From positions 1 to 64,000 of the forward strand of contig NZ_JIAN01000006.1 of NCBI RefSeq assembly GCF_000688475.1: a DNA stretch of 64,000 nt, written 5' to 3'. The position numbers and the translations under genes were made by a program. The DNA comes from Cellulomonas sp. URHE0023 (GTDB lineage: Bacteria > Actinomycetota > Actinomycetes > Actinomycetales > Cellulomonadaceae). This document shows positions 8,252 to 15,238 of this stretch, piece after piece. The notes under the pieces were generated by a model. The model had not been told where the DNA came from and ran no database searches. It worked only from the letters and a program-made list of their open reading frames with translations. Position 1 is the stretch's first letter. Each line of letters begins with the position of its first letter.

Positions 8252-9808
8252 ATGGGGACGACGGAGATCGAGAACCGTGCCGGCACGCGCGAGTGGGCGG
8301 GACTGACCGTGCTCGTGCTGCCGTGCCTGGTGGTGTCGATGGGGTCGAACGTGCTGCATCTCGCCCTGCCGGCGATGTCCGAAGCGCTGGCGCCGACCAA
8401 CGAGCAGCTGGTGTGGATCGTCGACGGCTACGTGTTCCTCCTCGCCGGCTCACTGCTGACGATGGGTGCTGTCGCGGACCGGATCGGGCGTCGACGGCTG
8501 CTCCTGCTCGGTGGCGGCGCGTACGGAGCGCTGTCGCTGGCCGCCGCCCTGTCGACGTCGCCGGAGAGTCTGATCGCGGCGCGCATGCTGCTCGGCGTCG
8601 CAGGCGCCACGCTCATGCCGTCGACGTTGTCGCTGATCCGGTCGATGTTCGCCGACCCTCGACAACGCACCAGCGCCCTCGGGGTCTGGACCGCGAGCTT
8701 CGCGCTCGGAGGCGTGCTCGGCCCCCTCGTCGGCGGCCTGCTGCTCGACGCCTTCTGGTGGGGCTCGGTGTTCCTGATCGCGCCGCCCGTGATGCTCCTG
8801 CTCCTCGCACTCGGGCCGCGCCTGCTGCCGGAGCACCGAGACCCCGACGCGTCACCCGTCGACGCGGCCAGCGCGGGGCTGTCGCTGGCAGCGGTCCTGC
8901 TGATCGTGTACTCGATCACGCGCCTGGCCGAGAGCGGCACTGACGCGTCCGCACTGGGGGCACTGCTCCTCGGGACGGCCCTCGGGGCGGGTTTTCTCGT
9001 CCGACAGCGTCGGCACCCGACCTTCGGGCTCGAGCTGTTCCGCCGGCGCACCTTCGTGTTCCCCGTCGCCACCAACGCGCTCGCGTTCTTCGTGCTGTAC
9101 GGGATGCAGTTCCTGCTCGCGCAGTACCTGCAGCTCGTCCTCGGTCTCACGCCTCTGGCGGCCGGTGTGTGGACGATCCCGTCGGCGCTCGGCTACCTCG
9201 TGGGGTCGCTCCTGGCTCCGTGGCTCGCTCGACGCCTGGCCGCCGGTGCGGCCTTGTGCGTGAGTCTGCTGGTCGCGGCCGCGGGGTTCGCCCTGCTCGT
9301 CCCGGTGCCGGACGGCGGGGGTCTCGGGCTGTACGTCGTGGCGTCGGTGGTGCTGTCCATCGGGCTCGCGCCCGTGTACGTCATCGCCACCGGGCTCGCG
9401 GTGGCGGCTGCCCCCGAGCGCCGTGCCGGTGTCGCATCTGCCCTGCTCGAGGCGTGCACCAACCTGGGAGGTGCGTACGGGATCGCGGTGCTGGGGAGCG
9501 TCGCTGGTGCCGTCTTCAGGTCTCGGATGCGCACCACAGCCAGCATCCCTGCCGACGCGTGGCAGGAGGCTCGCGGAACGCTCGGACGCGCTGTCGCTGC
9601 CGCACGCGACCTGCCCGGCGCGGCGGGCGACGACCTCGTCAGGATGGCGCACTCCGCGTTCGGCGCGGCGTTCCAGGTCACGCAGCTCGTGGGTACGGCC
9701 CTGCTTCTGGTCTCGGCCCTGGGCGTCGTCGTGCTGCTGCGTGGCGAAGGGCGCCGCCCGTCCGCGGACACAGGGCACGAGCCGCGGCAGCACGACGTCG
9801 ACGCCTGA
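8252..9808 (+). CDS. MFS drug exporter, DHA2 (14-TM, SmvA/QacA-like)
   Basis: 518 residues. Hydrophobic segments from about 17 to 490 fit 14 membrane helices. Landmarks: WIVDGYVFLLAGSLLTMGAVADRIGRRR in helix 2-loop (motif A) and an LGGVLGPLVGGLL stretch in helix 5 resembling the exporter-specific motif C. The family exports cationic or lipophilic drugs by proton antiport. A hydrophilic insert at about 430-470 between the last helices is typical of SmvA-type pumps. Transcription appears leaderless and controlled by the divergent CGNR regulator. Confidence 0.88.
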   Translation: MGTTEIENRAGTREWAGLTVLVLPCLVVSMGSNVLHLALPAMSEALAPTNEQLVWIVDGYVFLLAGSLLTMGAVADRIGRRRLLLLGGGAYGALSLAAALSTSPESLIAARMLLGVAGATLMPSTLSLIRSMFADPRQRTSALGVWTASFALGGVLGPLVGGLLLDAFWWGSVFLIAPPVMLLLLALGPRLLPEHRDPDASPVDAASAGLSLAAVLLIVYSITRLAESGTDASALGALLLGTALGAGFLVRQRRHPTFGLELFRRRTFVFPVATNALAFFVLYGMQFLLAQYLQLVLGLTPLAAGVWTIPSALGYLVGSLLAPWLARRLAAGAALCVSLLVAAAGFALLVPVPDGGGLGLYVVASVVLSIGLAPVYVIATGLAVAAAPERRAGVASALLEACTNLGGAYGIAVLGSVAGAVFRSRMRTTASIPADAWQEARGTLGRAVAAARDLPGAAGDDLVRMAHSAFGAAFQVTQLVGTALLLVSALGVVVLLRGEGRRPSADTGHEPRQHDVDA

Positions 9809-9860
9809 GCTGCCGCGGTACCGCGGAACAGGGTCGCCCCAGAGACAGGACGGGTGCAGG

Positions 9861-10550
9861 TCAGCGCCGCAGCACTCTCCTCGACAGGCGGTTGCCGATC
9901 GCCTGCGCGGCCTGGACGAGCAGGATGATGACGAAAACGGTGATCCAGACCACCGCGAAGTTCCACCGTTTGTAGCCGTAGTCGAGCGCGAAGGCCCCGA
10001 GCCCGCCGCCGTCGATCGTCCCGGCAAGGGCGGACATGTCGACGATCGCGACGAAGACGAACGTGTAGCCGAGGATCAGCGGGCCCAGCGCCTCGGGGAC
10101 GACCAGGGTCGTCACGATCCGCCAGCGGCTCGCTCCGGTCGCGCGAGCCGCCTCGATCACCCCAGGATCGATCGCCACGAGGTTCTGCTCGACGATCCGG
10201 GAGACCCCGAACGTCGCGGCGAACGACAGCGGAACGATCATGGCGGTGCTGCCCAGGCGGGTGCCGATCAGCGCCTTCGTGACGGGAGCGATGACCATCA
10301 GGAGGATCAGGAAGGGGATCGGCCTGAAGACGTTCACCAGGAGGTTGGCGATCCCGAAGACGACCCGGTTGGCCAGCAGCCCGCCGCGCCGCGTCGTGTA
10401 GAGCGCCAGCCCCAGCCCCATCCCCAGGATGCCGCCGATGACGAGCGTCGCCATCACCATGTAAACCGTCTGGCCCAGGGCCTCGACGAGCTTGGGTCCG
10501 TAGAAGGACCAGTCGAAGCTGTTCTCCGCGGGCAGCCGCATCGGGCTCAT
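9861..10550 (-). CDS. metI: Methionine ABC transporter permease
   Basis: 229 residues. ATG at 10550 overlaps the metN stop as ATGA and is preceded by GAGGAGG. About five membrane helices; the cytoplasmic EAA loop, which docks on the ATPase, reads EAARATGASRWRIVTTLVVP at roughly 118-137. With metN and metQ this builds a MetNIQ importer for methionine and derivatives. Last gene of the operon. Confidence 0.92.
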   Translation of the reverse strand: MSPMRLPAENSFDWSFYGPKLVEALGQTVYMVMATLVIGGILGMGLGLALYTTRRGGLLANRVVFGIANLLVNVFRPIPFLILLMVIAPVTKALIGTRLGSTAMIVPLSFAATFGVSRIVEQNLVAIDPGVIEAARATGASRWRIVTTLVVPEALGPLILGYTFVFVAIVDMSALAGTIDGGGLGAFALDYGYKRWNFAVVWITVFVIILLVQAAQAIGNRLSRRVLRR

Positions 10551-11566
10551 CGTGCCTCCTCGATCGTCGTGACCTCACGGAGCCTCGCGACCACCGTCTC
10601 GACGGCCTCGGGCGGTCCGTCCAGGGCCAGCGTCAGGGACCCGAAGGACTGGTCCTGCAAGGTCCCGATGCCGCCGTAGACGATCTCGAACGTCACGCCG
10701 AGGCTCCCGGCCGACGCCAGGACCGCACCGAGACGACTCCCGTCCGCGATCGTGGCGGTGACGATCCGGCCGTCGTGCGACTGCCGCAGCCGTTCCAGGT
10801 TCGCCCCGCGGGGCCGGTCGTGGATGACCGTCGACACGAACCGCTGGGTGACCGGTGCCTGCGGCCGCGTGAAGATGTCGAAGACGGTGCCCTGCTCGGC
10901 GACGCTTCCGTTCTCGAGGACGGCGACGCGGTCCGCGATCGCCCGGACCACCTCGAGCTCGTGGGTGATGACCACGATCGTGATGCCGAGCTCGGTGTTG
11001 ACCTTCTTCAGCAGCCGCAGGACGTCCTGCGTCGTCTGCGGGTCGAGCGCGCTCGTCGCCTCGTCGGCGAGGAGGATCTTGGGGGACGCCGCGAGCGCAC
11101 GGGCGATGCCGACGCGCTGCTTCTGGCCACCGGAAAGCTGGTCGGGGTAGGAGTGTGCGCGGTCGAGGAGCCCGACGAAGTCGAGCAGCTCTGCGACCCG
11201 GCGCTCACGGTCCGGTTTGCGCCAGCCGGCGACCTTGAGCGGAAAGGCGACGTTGCCGGCGACGGTCCGTGACGCGAAGAGGTTGAACTGCTGGAAGATC
11301 ATGCCCACGTCGCGGCGCTTGATCTCCAGCTGCCGTTCCGTCAACGCGGCGACGTCGTCACCGTCGACGATCAGCTGCCCCGACGTCACGCGCTCCAGGC
11401 CGTTGATCAGCCGGACCAGCGTGCTCTTTCCGGCGCCGGAGTACCCGATCACCCCGAAGACCTCGCCGGCCTCGATGGTCAGGTCGACGCCGTCCACCGC
11501 GCGGATCGGTCCCGACGGGGACGGGAACACCTTGGCGACGTCACGGAACTCGATGATGGGGGACAC
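10547..11566 (-). CDS. metN: Methionine ABC transporter ATP-binding protein
   Basis: 339 residues; GTG start. Walker A is GYSGAGKST (41-49), followed by the signature LSGGQKQR, Walker B ILLADEATSALD and the H-loop TH. The C-terminal about 80 residues after 255 form the NIL domain, which in MetN binds methionine and inhibits transport when internal methionine is high. This domain separates MetN from other importers of the same class. Coupled to metI by an ATGA overlap; separated from metQ by 67 bases that hold a strong hairpin. Confidence 0.93.
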   Translation of the reverse strand: MSPIIEFRDVAKVFPSPSGPIRAVDGVDLTIEAGEVFGVIGYSGAGKSTLVRLINGLERVTSGQLIVDGDDVAALTERQLEIKRRDVGMIFQQFNLFASRTVAGNVAFPLKVAGWRKPDRERRVAELLDFVGLLDRAHSYPDQLSGGQKQRVGIARALAASPKILLADEATSALDPQTTQDVLRLLKKVNTELGITIVVITHELEVVRAIADRVAVLENGSVAEQGTVFDIFTRPQAPVTQRFVSTVIHDRPRGANLERLRQSHDGRIVTATIADGSRLGAVLASAGSLGVTFEIVYGGIGTLQDQSFGSLTLALDGPPEAVETVVARLREVTTIEEAR

Positions 11567-11585
11567 GCGAGCCTCTCGGGAAGGG

Positions 11586-11619
11586 CGGCAGGGGGCGCCA
11601 CGAGCGACGCCCCCTGCCG
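11586..11619 (-). terminator. Intergenic hairpin between metQ and metN
   Basis: A 12-bp perfect stem (11586-11597 with 11608-11619) and a 10-base loop lie 15 bases after the metQ stop. Inference: partial termination or 3'-end protection that leaves more metQ mRNA than metNI mRNA, matching the excess of binding protein importers need. Confidence 0.65.
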
Positions 11620-11633
11620 AAGTGCGGTCGACG

Positions 11634-12593
11634 TCAGCCGGCGGCCTTGAGGTTCGCCTCGGTGTCGGCGAGCACGGTCTTCAGCTTTGCCGCGTCGTAG
11701 CCCTCGACGATCACGGCCGTTCCACCGGAGGACTCCACGACCGACTTGACGACGGCCGGGTCGTGGTAGAGCTCGACGATCTTCTTGTACGTCGGGTTGT
11801 CGACGTCCTCGGGGCGAGCGGCGATGACGTTGATGTAGGGCTGCGCGCCGGTCGAGGTGGGGTCGTCGGCGTACACGTAGCCGTCCAGGTCGAAGCCCGC
11901 ATCCGTGGCGAAGTTGTTGTTGACGACGACGCCCGCGATGTCCGCGTCGCCGATCAGGCCGGCGGTCTGCGAAGCCTCGACCGGGCGCACGACGACGGTC
12001 GAGGCGTCGGCGTCGATGTCGTCCGGCGTCGGGACCTTGGGGTCGTTCGTGAACGTGATGAGCCCCGCGCCCTCCAGGACGAACAGCGCGCGCGCCTGGT
12101 TGGTGGCGTCGTTCGGGATCGCCACCTGCTCACCCTTGGTGAACTCGCTGACGTCCTTGTGCTTGTCCGAGTACAGCGGGAGCGGCACGATCAGCGTCGA
12201 GCCGATGGGCTGCAGGTCGTCGCCGGTGTTGTTGTTGTGGTCCGCCAGATACAGGATGTGCTGGAAGGCGTTGAGGTCGATCTCGCCGTCCTTGAGGGCA
12301 GGGTTCGGCTGCGTGTACTCGGAGAACCCGACGATCTGGAGGTCGATCCCCTCCTTCGCGGCAAGGCCCTTGAGGATCTCCCAGTGCGGCTGCGACACGT
12401 CGGTGGTGCCGAGCTTCACGACGGTCGGCGCGCCCGAACCGGTCGCGGTCGCGGCGTCGTCGGAGCTGCTGCGGGTGCCGAAGAAGACGATCGCACCGAC
12501 GACAGCCAGGACGACGATGATCGCGCCGACGATGAGTCCGGTGCGTCGGTTGGACGTGTTCTTGGGTGGGAGGACGGGCACAGAATCGGACAT
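11634..12593 (-). CDS. metQ: Methionine-binding protein, NlpA family, TM-anchored
   Basis: 319 residues; ATG behind AGGAGATCC. Residues 17-41 are one hydrophobic helix after a short basic segment (NNRRT-like), and the NlpA/MetQ periplasmic-binding domain starts near 57 (VVKLGTTDVSQPHWEILKG). MetQ proteins are usually lipoproteins with a lipobox Cys; this protein contains no cysteine at all, so it appears held by an uncleaved signal anchor. The binding domain has the expected NAFQH and NDATNQARAL stretches. First main gene of the operon, preceded by a small ORF and hairpin. Confidence 0.9.
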   Translation of the reverse strand: MSDSVPVLPPKNTSNRRTGLIVGAIIVVLAVVGAIVFFGTRSSSDDAATATGSGAPTVVKLGTTDVSQPHWEILKGLAAKEGIDLQIVGFSEYTQPNPALKDGEIDLNAFQHILYLADHNNNTGDDLQPIGSTLIVPLPLYSDKHKDVSEFTKGEQVAIPNDATNQARALFVLEGAGLITFTNDPKVPTPDDIDADASTVVVRPVEASQTAGLIGDADIAGVVVNNNFATDAGFDLDGYVYADDPTSTGAQPYINVIAARPEDVDNPTYKKIVELYHDPAVVKSVVESSGGTAVIVEGYDAAKLKTVLADTEANLKAAG

Positions 12594-12650
12594 GGGATCT
12601 CCTTGGTGCGGGCCGCCTCGTGAGCGACCGTGGTGATGGGCTTGTGCGTA

Positions 12651-12674
12651 GCCTGCGGAACGAACCGCGCAGGC
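12651..12674 (-). promoter_or_regulatory. Leader hairpin before metQ (possible attenuator)
   Basis: GCCTGCGG (12651-12658) pairs with CCGCGCAGGC (12665-12674) with one bulge, about 60 bases before metQ and 50 after the upstream ORF stop. Position fits an attenuator or anti-sequestering stem. Confidence 0.45.
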
Positions 12675-12724
12675 AGGAGCCGAGCAGGGCTCAGCGGGAA
12701 CGGAGAGGGCGAGCGCTCAGGAGG

Positions 12725-12820
12725 TCAGAGCATGCAGCCCGACGGACACACCAGCGCGGCACACATGGCGACCGGGCGCATTGCCTCGATCGTCCCGGTG
12801 CGGCTGACGCGCGTGTCCAT
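12725..12820 (-). CDS. Small upstream ORF (putative leader peptide) of metQ operon
   Basis: 31 residues; the ATG at 12820 follows GAAAGGTC at good spacing. The peptide begins MDTRVSRTGTIEAM and ends in a Cys/Met-containing stretch, AMCAALVCPSGCML, with three Cys and two Met in the last 14 positions. It stops 131 bases before metQ, with a hairpin between. Known precedent: Cys-rich small ORFs control sulfur genes by ribosome-mediated attenuation in mycobacteria. That this one senses Cys- or Met-tRNA is inference; it may also be a free small protein. Confidence 0.5.
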   Translation of the reverse strand: MDTRVSRTGTIEAMRPVAMCAALVCPSGCML

Positions 12821-12919
12821 CGATGTGACCTTTCGTCCGTTCGTCGGCTCATGGCCGTCGACCACCGGCTGTCTGGCCAGGTGGGAGGGCATCGAGGAGA
12901 GGTCCTCGTGCCGTGCCGC

Positions 12920-12948
12920 AGTCAAACTGACTACTTCGGCGGTGTCAA
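12920..12948 (-). promoter_or_regulatory. Candidate promoter of the metQNI transcript
   Basis: On the minus strand TTGACA (12948-12943) and TTGACT (12925-12920) are 17 bases apart. The -35 is perfect, the -10 poor. The two boxes also form a TTTGAC direct repeat that could be an operator. Confidence 0.35.
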
Positions 12949-13077
12949 ATCCCGACGGACCCAGGAGGGATTTACCGGGTGACGCACGTCGGTGGGCGGC
13001 GCGGCGAGTCGACCGGCCGGTCAGGAGGTAGCGCTCGCGCCCTGCTGTGCTCAGACCCAGGAGTGCGACGCGGGCTG

Positions 13078-13293
13078 CTAGAGCACGTTCTCCGAGCCCT
13101 CGAGGTCGAGCGCAAGCGCGTCGCACGCGTATCGGGCAGTGATCGACGAGTCGTGCGGACCACCGCGAGTGTCGTCGGGCGTCAGTGCCCACCAGGAGCC
13201 GTCGATGCGCTCGACGCGGTACGTCTTGGCGTTGTGCGTCTCTGCGCTGAACGTGCCGTCCGCGTTCTCGGTCCACTTCAGGAGGTAGGCCAT
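13078..13293 (-). CDS. Short conserved-looking hypothetical protein
   Basis: 71 residues from the ATG at 13293. A beta-rich N-terminal half (AYLLKWTENADGTFSAETHN, then TYRVERIDGSWWALTPDD) with paired Trp residues, and a helical acidic end. No family recognised. It lies upstream of the metQ leader on the same strand with about 250 bases between, so it is probably a separate unit. Ribosome binding site weak. Confidence 0.55.
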   Translation of the reverse strand: MAYLLKWTENADGTFSAETHNAKTYRVERIDGSWWALTPDDTRGGPHDSSITARYACDALALDLEGSENVL

Positions 13294-13528
13294 GGGCGCC
13301 ACGGTAGCCAGCGGTGCGGACGTCCGCGAACCTGCCCACCCCGTGACGCGGCGGCCAACGGCGCTTCCGATCACGCGCTCACGCCGTCGCGAGCTCGGGT
13401 CGTGTGGAGGGTGTCACAGGCGGGCCTGTGAACGCCGCAGCCGCACCCGTCGCGCACGAGGTTGACACCGGTCCCGAGCAGGACGAGGTTGGGGGTATCC
13501 GCCAACCGAGCCCGGGTAGGACGCTGTC

Positions 13529-14011
13529 ATGGCACTGTCGATCTTCGCCCGCATCGGCACGATCAGCGGTGAGTCGCAGGATGCCGAGCACAAGGACGCG
13601 ATCGACGTCCTGTCATGGTCGTGGGGTGTGTCCCAGTCAGGCTCGGTGGGGCGCGGGGGAGGTGGCGGCGCGGGCAAGGCGACCGTCCACGACCTCGTCT
13701 TCACGCATCAGATCGACAAGGCGTCGCCGCTCCTGATGAAGGCGTGCGCCACGGGCCAGCACGTCAAGGACGCGACGATCAGCGTCCGCAAGGCGGGCGA
13801 GGACCAGCACGACTACCTCGTCATCACGATGACGGACGTCCTCGTGACGAGCGTCTCGATGAGTGCCAGTGTCGACAGCGACGCCACGAGCGAAAGTGTC
13901 ACGCTCGCCTTCGGGAAGGTCGACCTCGAGTACAAGGCGCAGCGTCCAGACGGCTCGCTCGATGTCGGGGTCCACTTCACCTACGACGTCAAGGCCCTCA
14001 AGGAGGGCTAG
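13529..14011 (+). CDS. hcp: Hcp-like (type VI secretion tube family) protein
   Basis: 160 residues, the normal Hcp length; ATG behind GGTAGGA. Diagnostic stretches are present: IDVLSWSWGVSQ near 25-36, the Gly-rich loop 41-49, VHDLVFTHQIDKASPLLMKAC at 53-73 and a closing VHFTYDVKA. Hcp forms stacked hexameric rings in type VI secretion. No sheath, spike, baseplate or ATPase gene is nearby, and classical type VI systems belong to diderm bacteria, so a secreted or intracellular tube-fold protein of other function is more likely here. Solitary actinobacterial Hcp homologues are known; their role is not. Confidence 0.8.
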   Translation: MALSIFARIGTISGESQDAEHKDAIDVLSWSWGVSQSGSVGRGGGGGAGKATVHDLVFTHQIDKASPLLMKACATGQHVKDATISVRKAGEDQHDYLVITMTDVLVTSVSMSASVDSDATSESVTLAFGKVDLEYKAQRPDGSLDVGVHFTYDVKALKEG

Positions 14012-14104
14012 CCAGCCGTGCGCGGTCGTCCCGCGTGACGGCCTGGGAACGAACAATGCGCAGACAGGGCCGCATGTCCCGCCTGCCGGTGAGGGAGCCA
14101 GGCC

Positions 14105-14656
14105 TCAGGCGGCCAGACCCATCAGCGTGCCGACGCCGAAGGTGACCGCCATGGCGAGCGCGCCGCCGAGCACGTTGCGCACCACCGCTCGGCGGGGAGA
14201 GGCGCCACCGACGCGCGCACTCAACCAGCCGGTCGCCACGAGCGCCAGGACCACGGCCATGACGACCACGGGAACGGTGAGCGCGCTCGGCCAGGGAACC
14301 AGGACGACGAGGAGCGGCATGATCCCGCCGACGAGGAACGCGGTCAGCGACGCCCCCGCCGCGTGCCACGGGTTGGTCTGCGCGTCGGCGGGGACGTCTG
14401 CGGCCTGCTCGGCGTCGCGCTGCGAGCTGACGGAGACGTACTCGCCGGCGGCCATGGACAGTGCTCCGGCGACCAGGCCCGCGACACCTGCGGCAACGAC
14501 GGCGTTCCGCGACGACGACGCGCCCGCAACTCCGACGACGATCGCCGCGACCGAGACGATGCCGTCGTTGGCGCCGAGGACTCCCGCTCGGAGGCTGTTG
14601 AGGCGGGCCCCTGACAGGGGCGCGGGGGAGTCAGCGCGGCGGGCCAACGGGTTCAT
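14105..14656 (-). CDS. VIT1/CCC1-family iron/manganese transporter
   Basis: 183 residues from the ATG at 14656 (in-frame ATG at 14704 is an alternative). The VIT signature GANDGIVSVAAIVVGVAGA follows a short basic N-terminus, then SMAAGEYVSVSSQRDAE, and three more hydrophobic helices for about five in all. VIT1/CCC1 proteins move Fe2+ or Mn2+ out of the cytosol. An IdeR/DtxR-like box 80 bases upstream supports iron control. The metal-binding domain insert of plant VIT1 is short here. Confidence 0.88.
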   Translation of the reverse strand: MNPLARRADSPAPLSGARLNSLRAGVLGANDGIVSVAAIVVGVAGASSSRNAVVAAGVAGLVAGALSMAAGEYVSVSSQRDAEQAADVPADAQTNPWHAAGASLTAFLVGGIMPLLVVLVPWPSALTVPVVVMAVVLALVATGWLSARVGGASPRRAVVRNVLGGALAMAVTFGVGTLMGLAA

Positions 14657-14735
14657 CAGGATGGTCACGGAGCCACGATAAGCACGTAGTTGTGCCGGTG
14701 TCATCGAAGCAAAGCCTGCCCTGACCTGCACTTAT

Positions 14736-14754
14736 GCAGGTTTGCCTATCCTCA
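14736..14754 (-). promoter_or_regulatory. IdeR/DtxR-like iron box before the VIT gene
   Basis: GCAGGTTTGCCTATCCTCA matches the 19-bp iron-box consensus TTAGGTTAGCCTAACCTAA at 14 positions, including the core AGGTT-GCCTA-CCT. It overlaps the stop of the MerR gene and lies 80 bases before the VIT start. Confidence 0.55.
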
Positions 14755-15183
14755 GTGGTCCGCCATCGACGGCGTCGCAGCGGCCCGATCTGGTGACCTG
14801 GCGAGCGCGCCTTCCAGGATGGCCGCCGCATGCTCGGTTCGTTGCAGGTAGTCGTTCAGCGTCTGGCGGCTCCTCGTCAGGCAGGCGATCCGCTCGTCGA
14901 GCCCGGTCAGCTCCTCGGCGAGCATCTCGGCGACCTGCCGCGGGCAGGCGGCGGCGAGGTCATCCGCCTGGGTCTCTTCCAGGTCGAGCAGCACCTTCGT
15001 GAGCCGGGTCGGCACACCAGCCCGCACGAGCCCGACCACCTGCACGACGCGCGCGACGTCCGCGTCGTCGTAGGTCCGATACGTGTTGGTCGTACGTGCA
15101 GGGGCGATGAGTCCCTGCTCCTCGTAGTACCGCAGCAGCCGGGTCGAGACCCCCGTGCGGCGGGACAGCTCACCGATCTTCAC
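14752..15183 (-). CDS. MerR-family transcriptional regulator
   Basis: 143 residues from a GTG at 15183 behind ACGGGGAT. The start is set by the canonical MerR N-terminus, KIGELSRRTGVSTRLLRYYE, right after it. The HTH and wings cover 1-70 and a long dimer helix 80-120. No cysteine cluster for metals (one Cys at about 90), so an organic ligand is more likely. Divergent from an MFS exporter across a MerR-type operator; expected to twist that promoter active when the ligand binds. Confidence 0.88.
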   Translation of the reverse strand: MKIGELSRRTGVSTRLLRYYEEQGLIAPARTTNTYRTYDDADVARVVQVVGLVRAGVPTRLTKVLLDLEETQADDLAAACPRQVAEMLAEELTGLDERIACLTRSRQTLNDYLQRTEHAAAILEGALARSPDRAAATPSMADH

Positions 15184-15199
15184 GACGATCCCCGTCCGC

Positions 15200-15231
15200 T
15201 TGACCTTCACACCAATGTCAAAGTCTAGCGT
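15200..15231 (+). promoter_or_regulatory. MerR-type operator/promoter of MFS gene
   Basis: TTGACC (15200-15205) and TAGCGT (15226-15231) are 20 bases apart, the over-long spacing typical of MerR-activated promoters. A TTGAC-N12-GTCAA dyad (15200-15221) fills the spacer. The -10 ends seven bases before the MFS ATG, so the mRNA is probably leaderless. Confidence 0.55.
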
Positions 15232-15238
15232 CGCAGAC

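Noticed and set aside
9813..9826. CCGCGGTACCGCGG palindrome between convergent MFS and metI
   Set aside because: A loopless 14-bp palindrome can form only a 5-bp hairpin. It may help termination but evidence is too thin to call.
12600..13080. SAM or other S-box riboswitch before metQ
   Set aside because: I looked for the conserved junction sequences on the minus strand and did not find a convincing set. A covariance-model search would decide.
13414..13431. TCACAGG-CGGG-CCTGTGA inverted repeat upstream of hcp
   Set aside because: Could be an operator or small hairpin, but it is 98 bases from the start, has no partner regulator and is short for a terminator.
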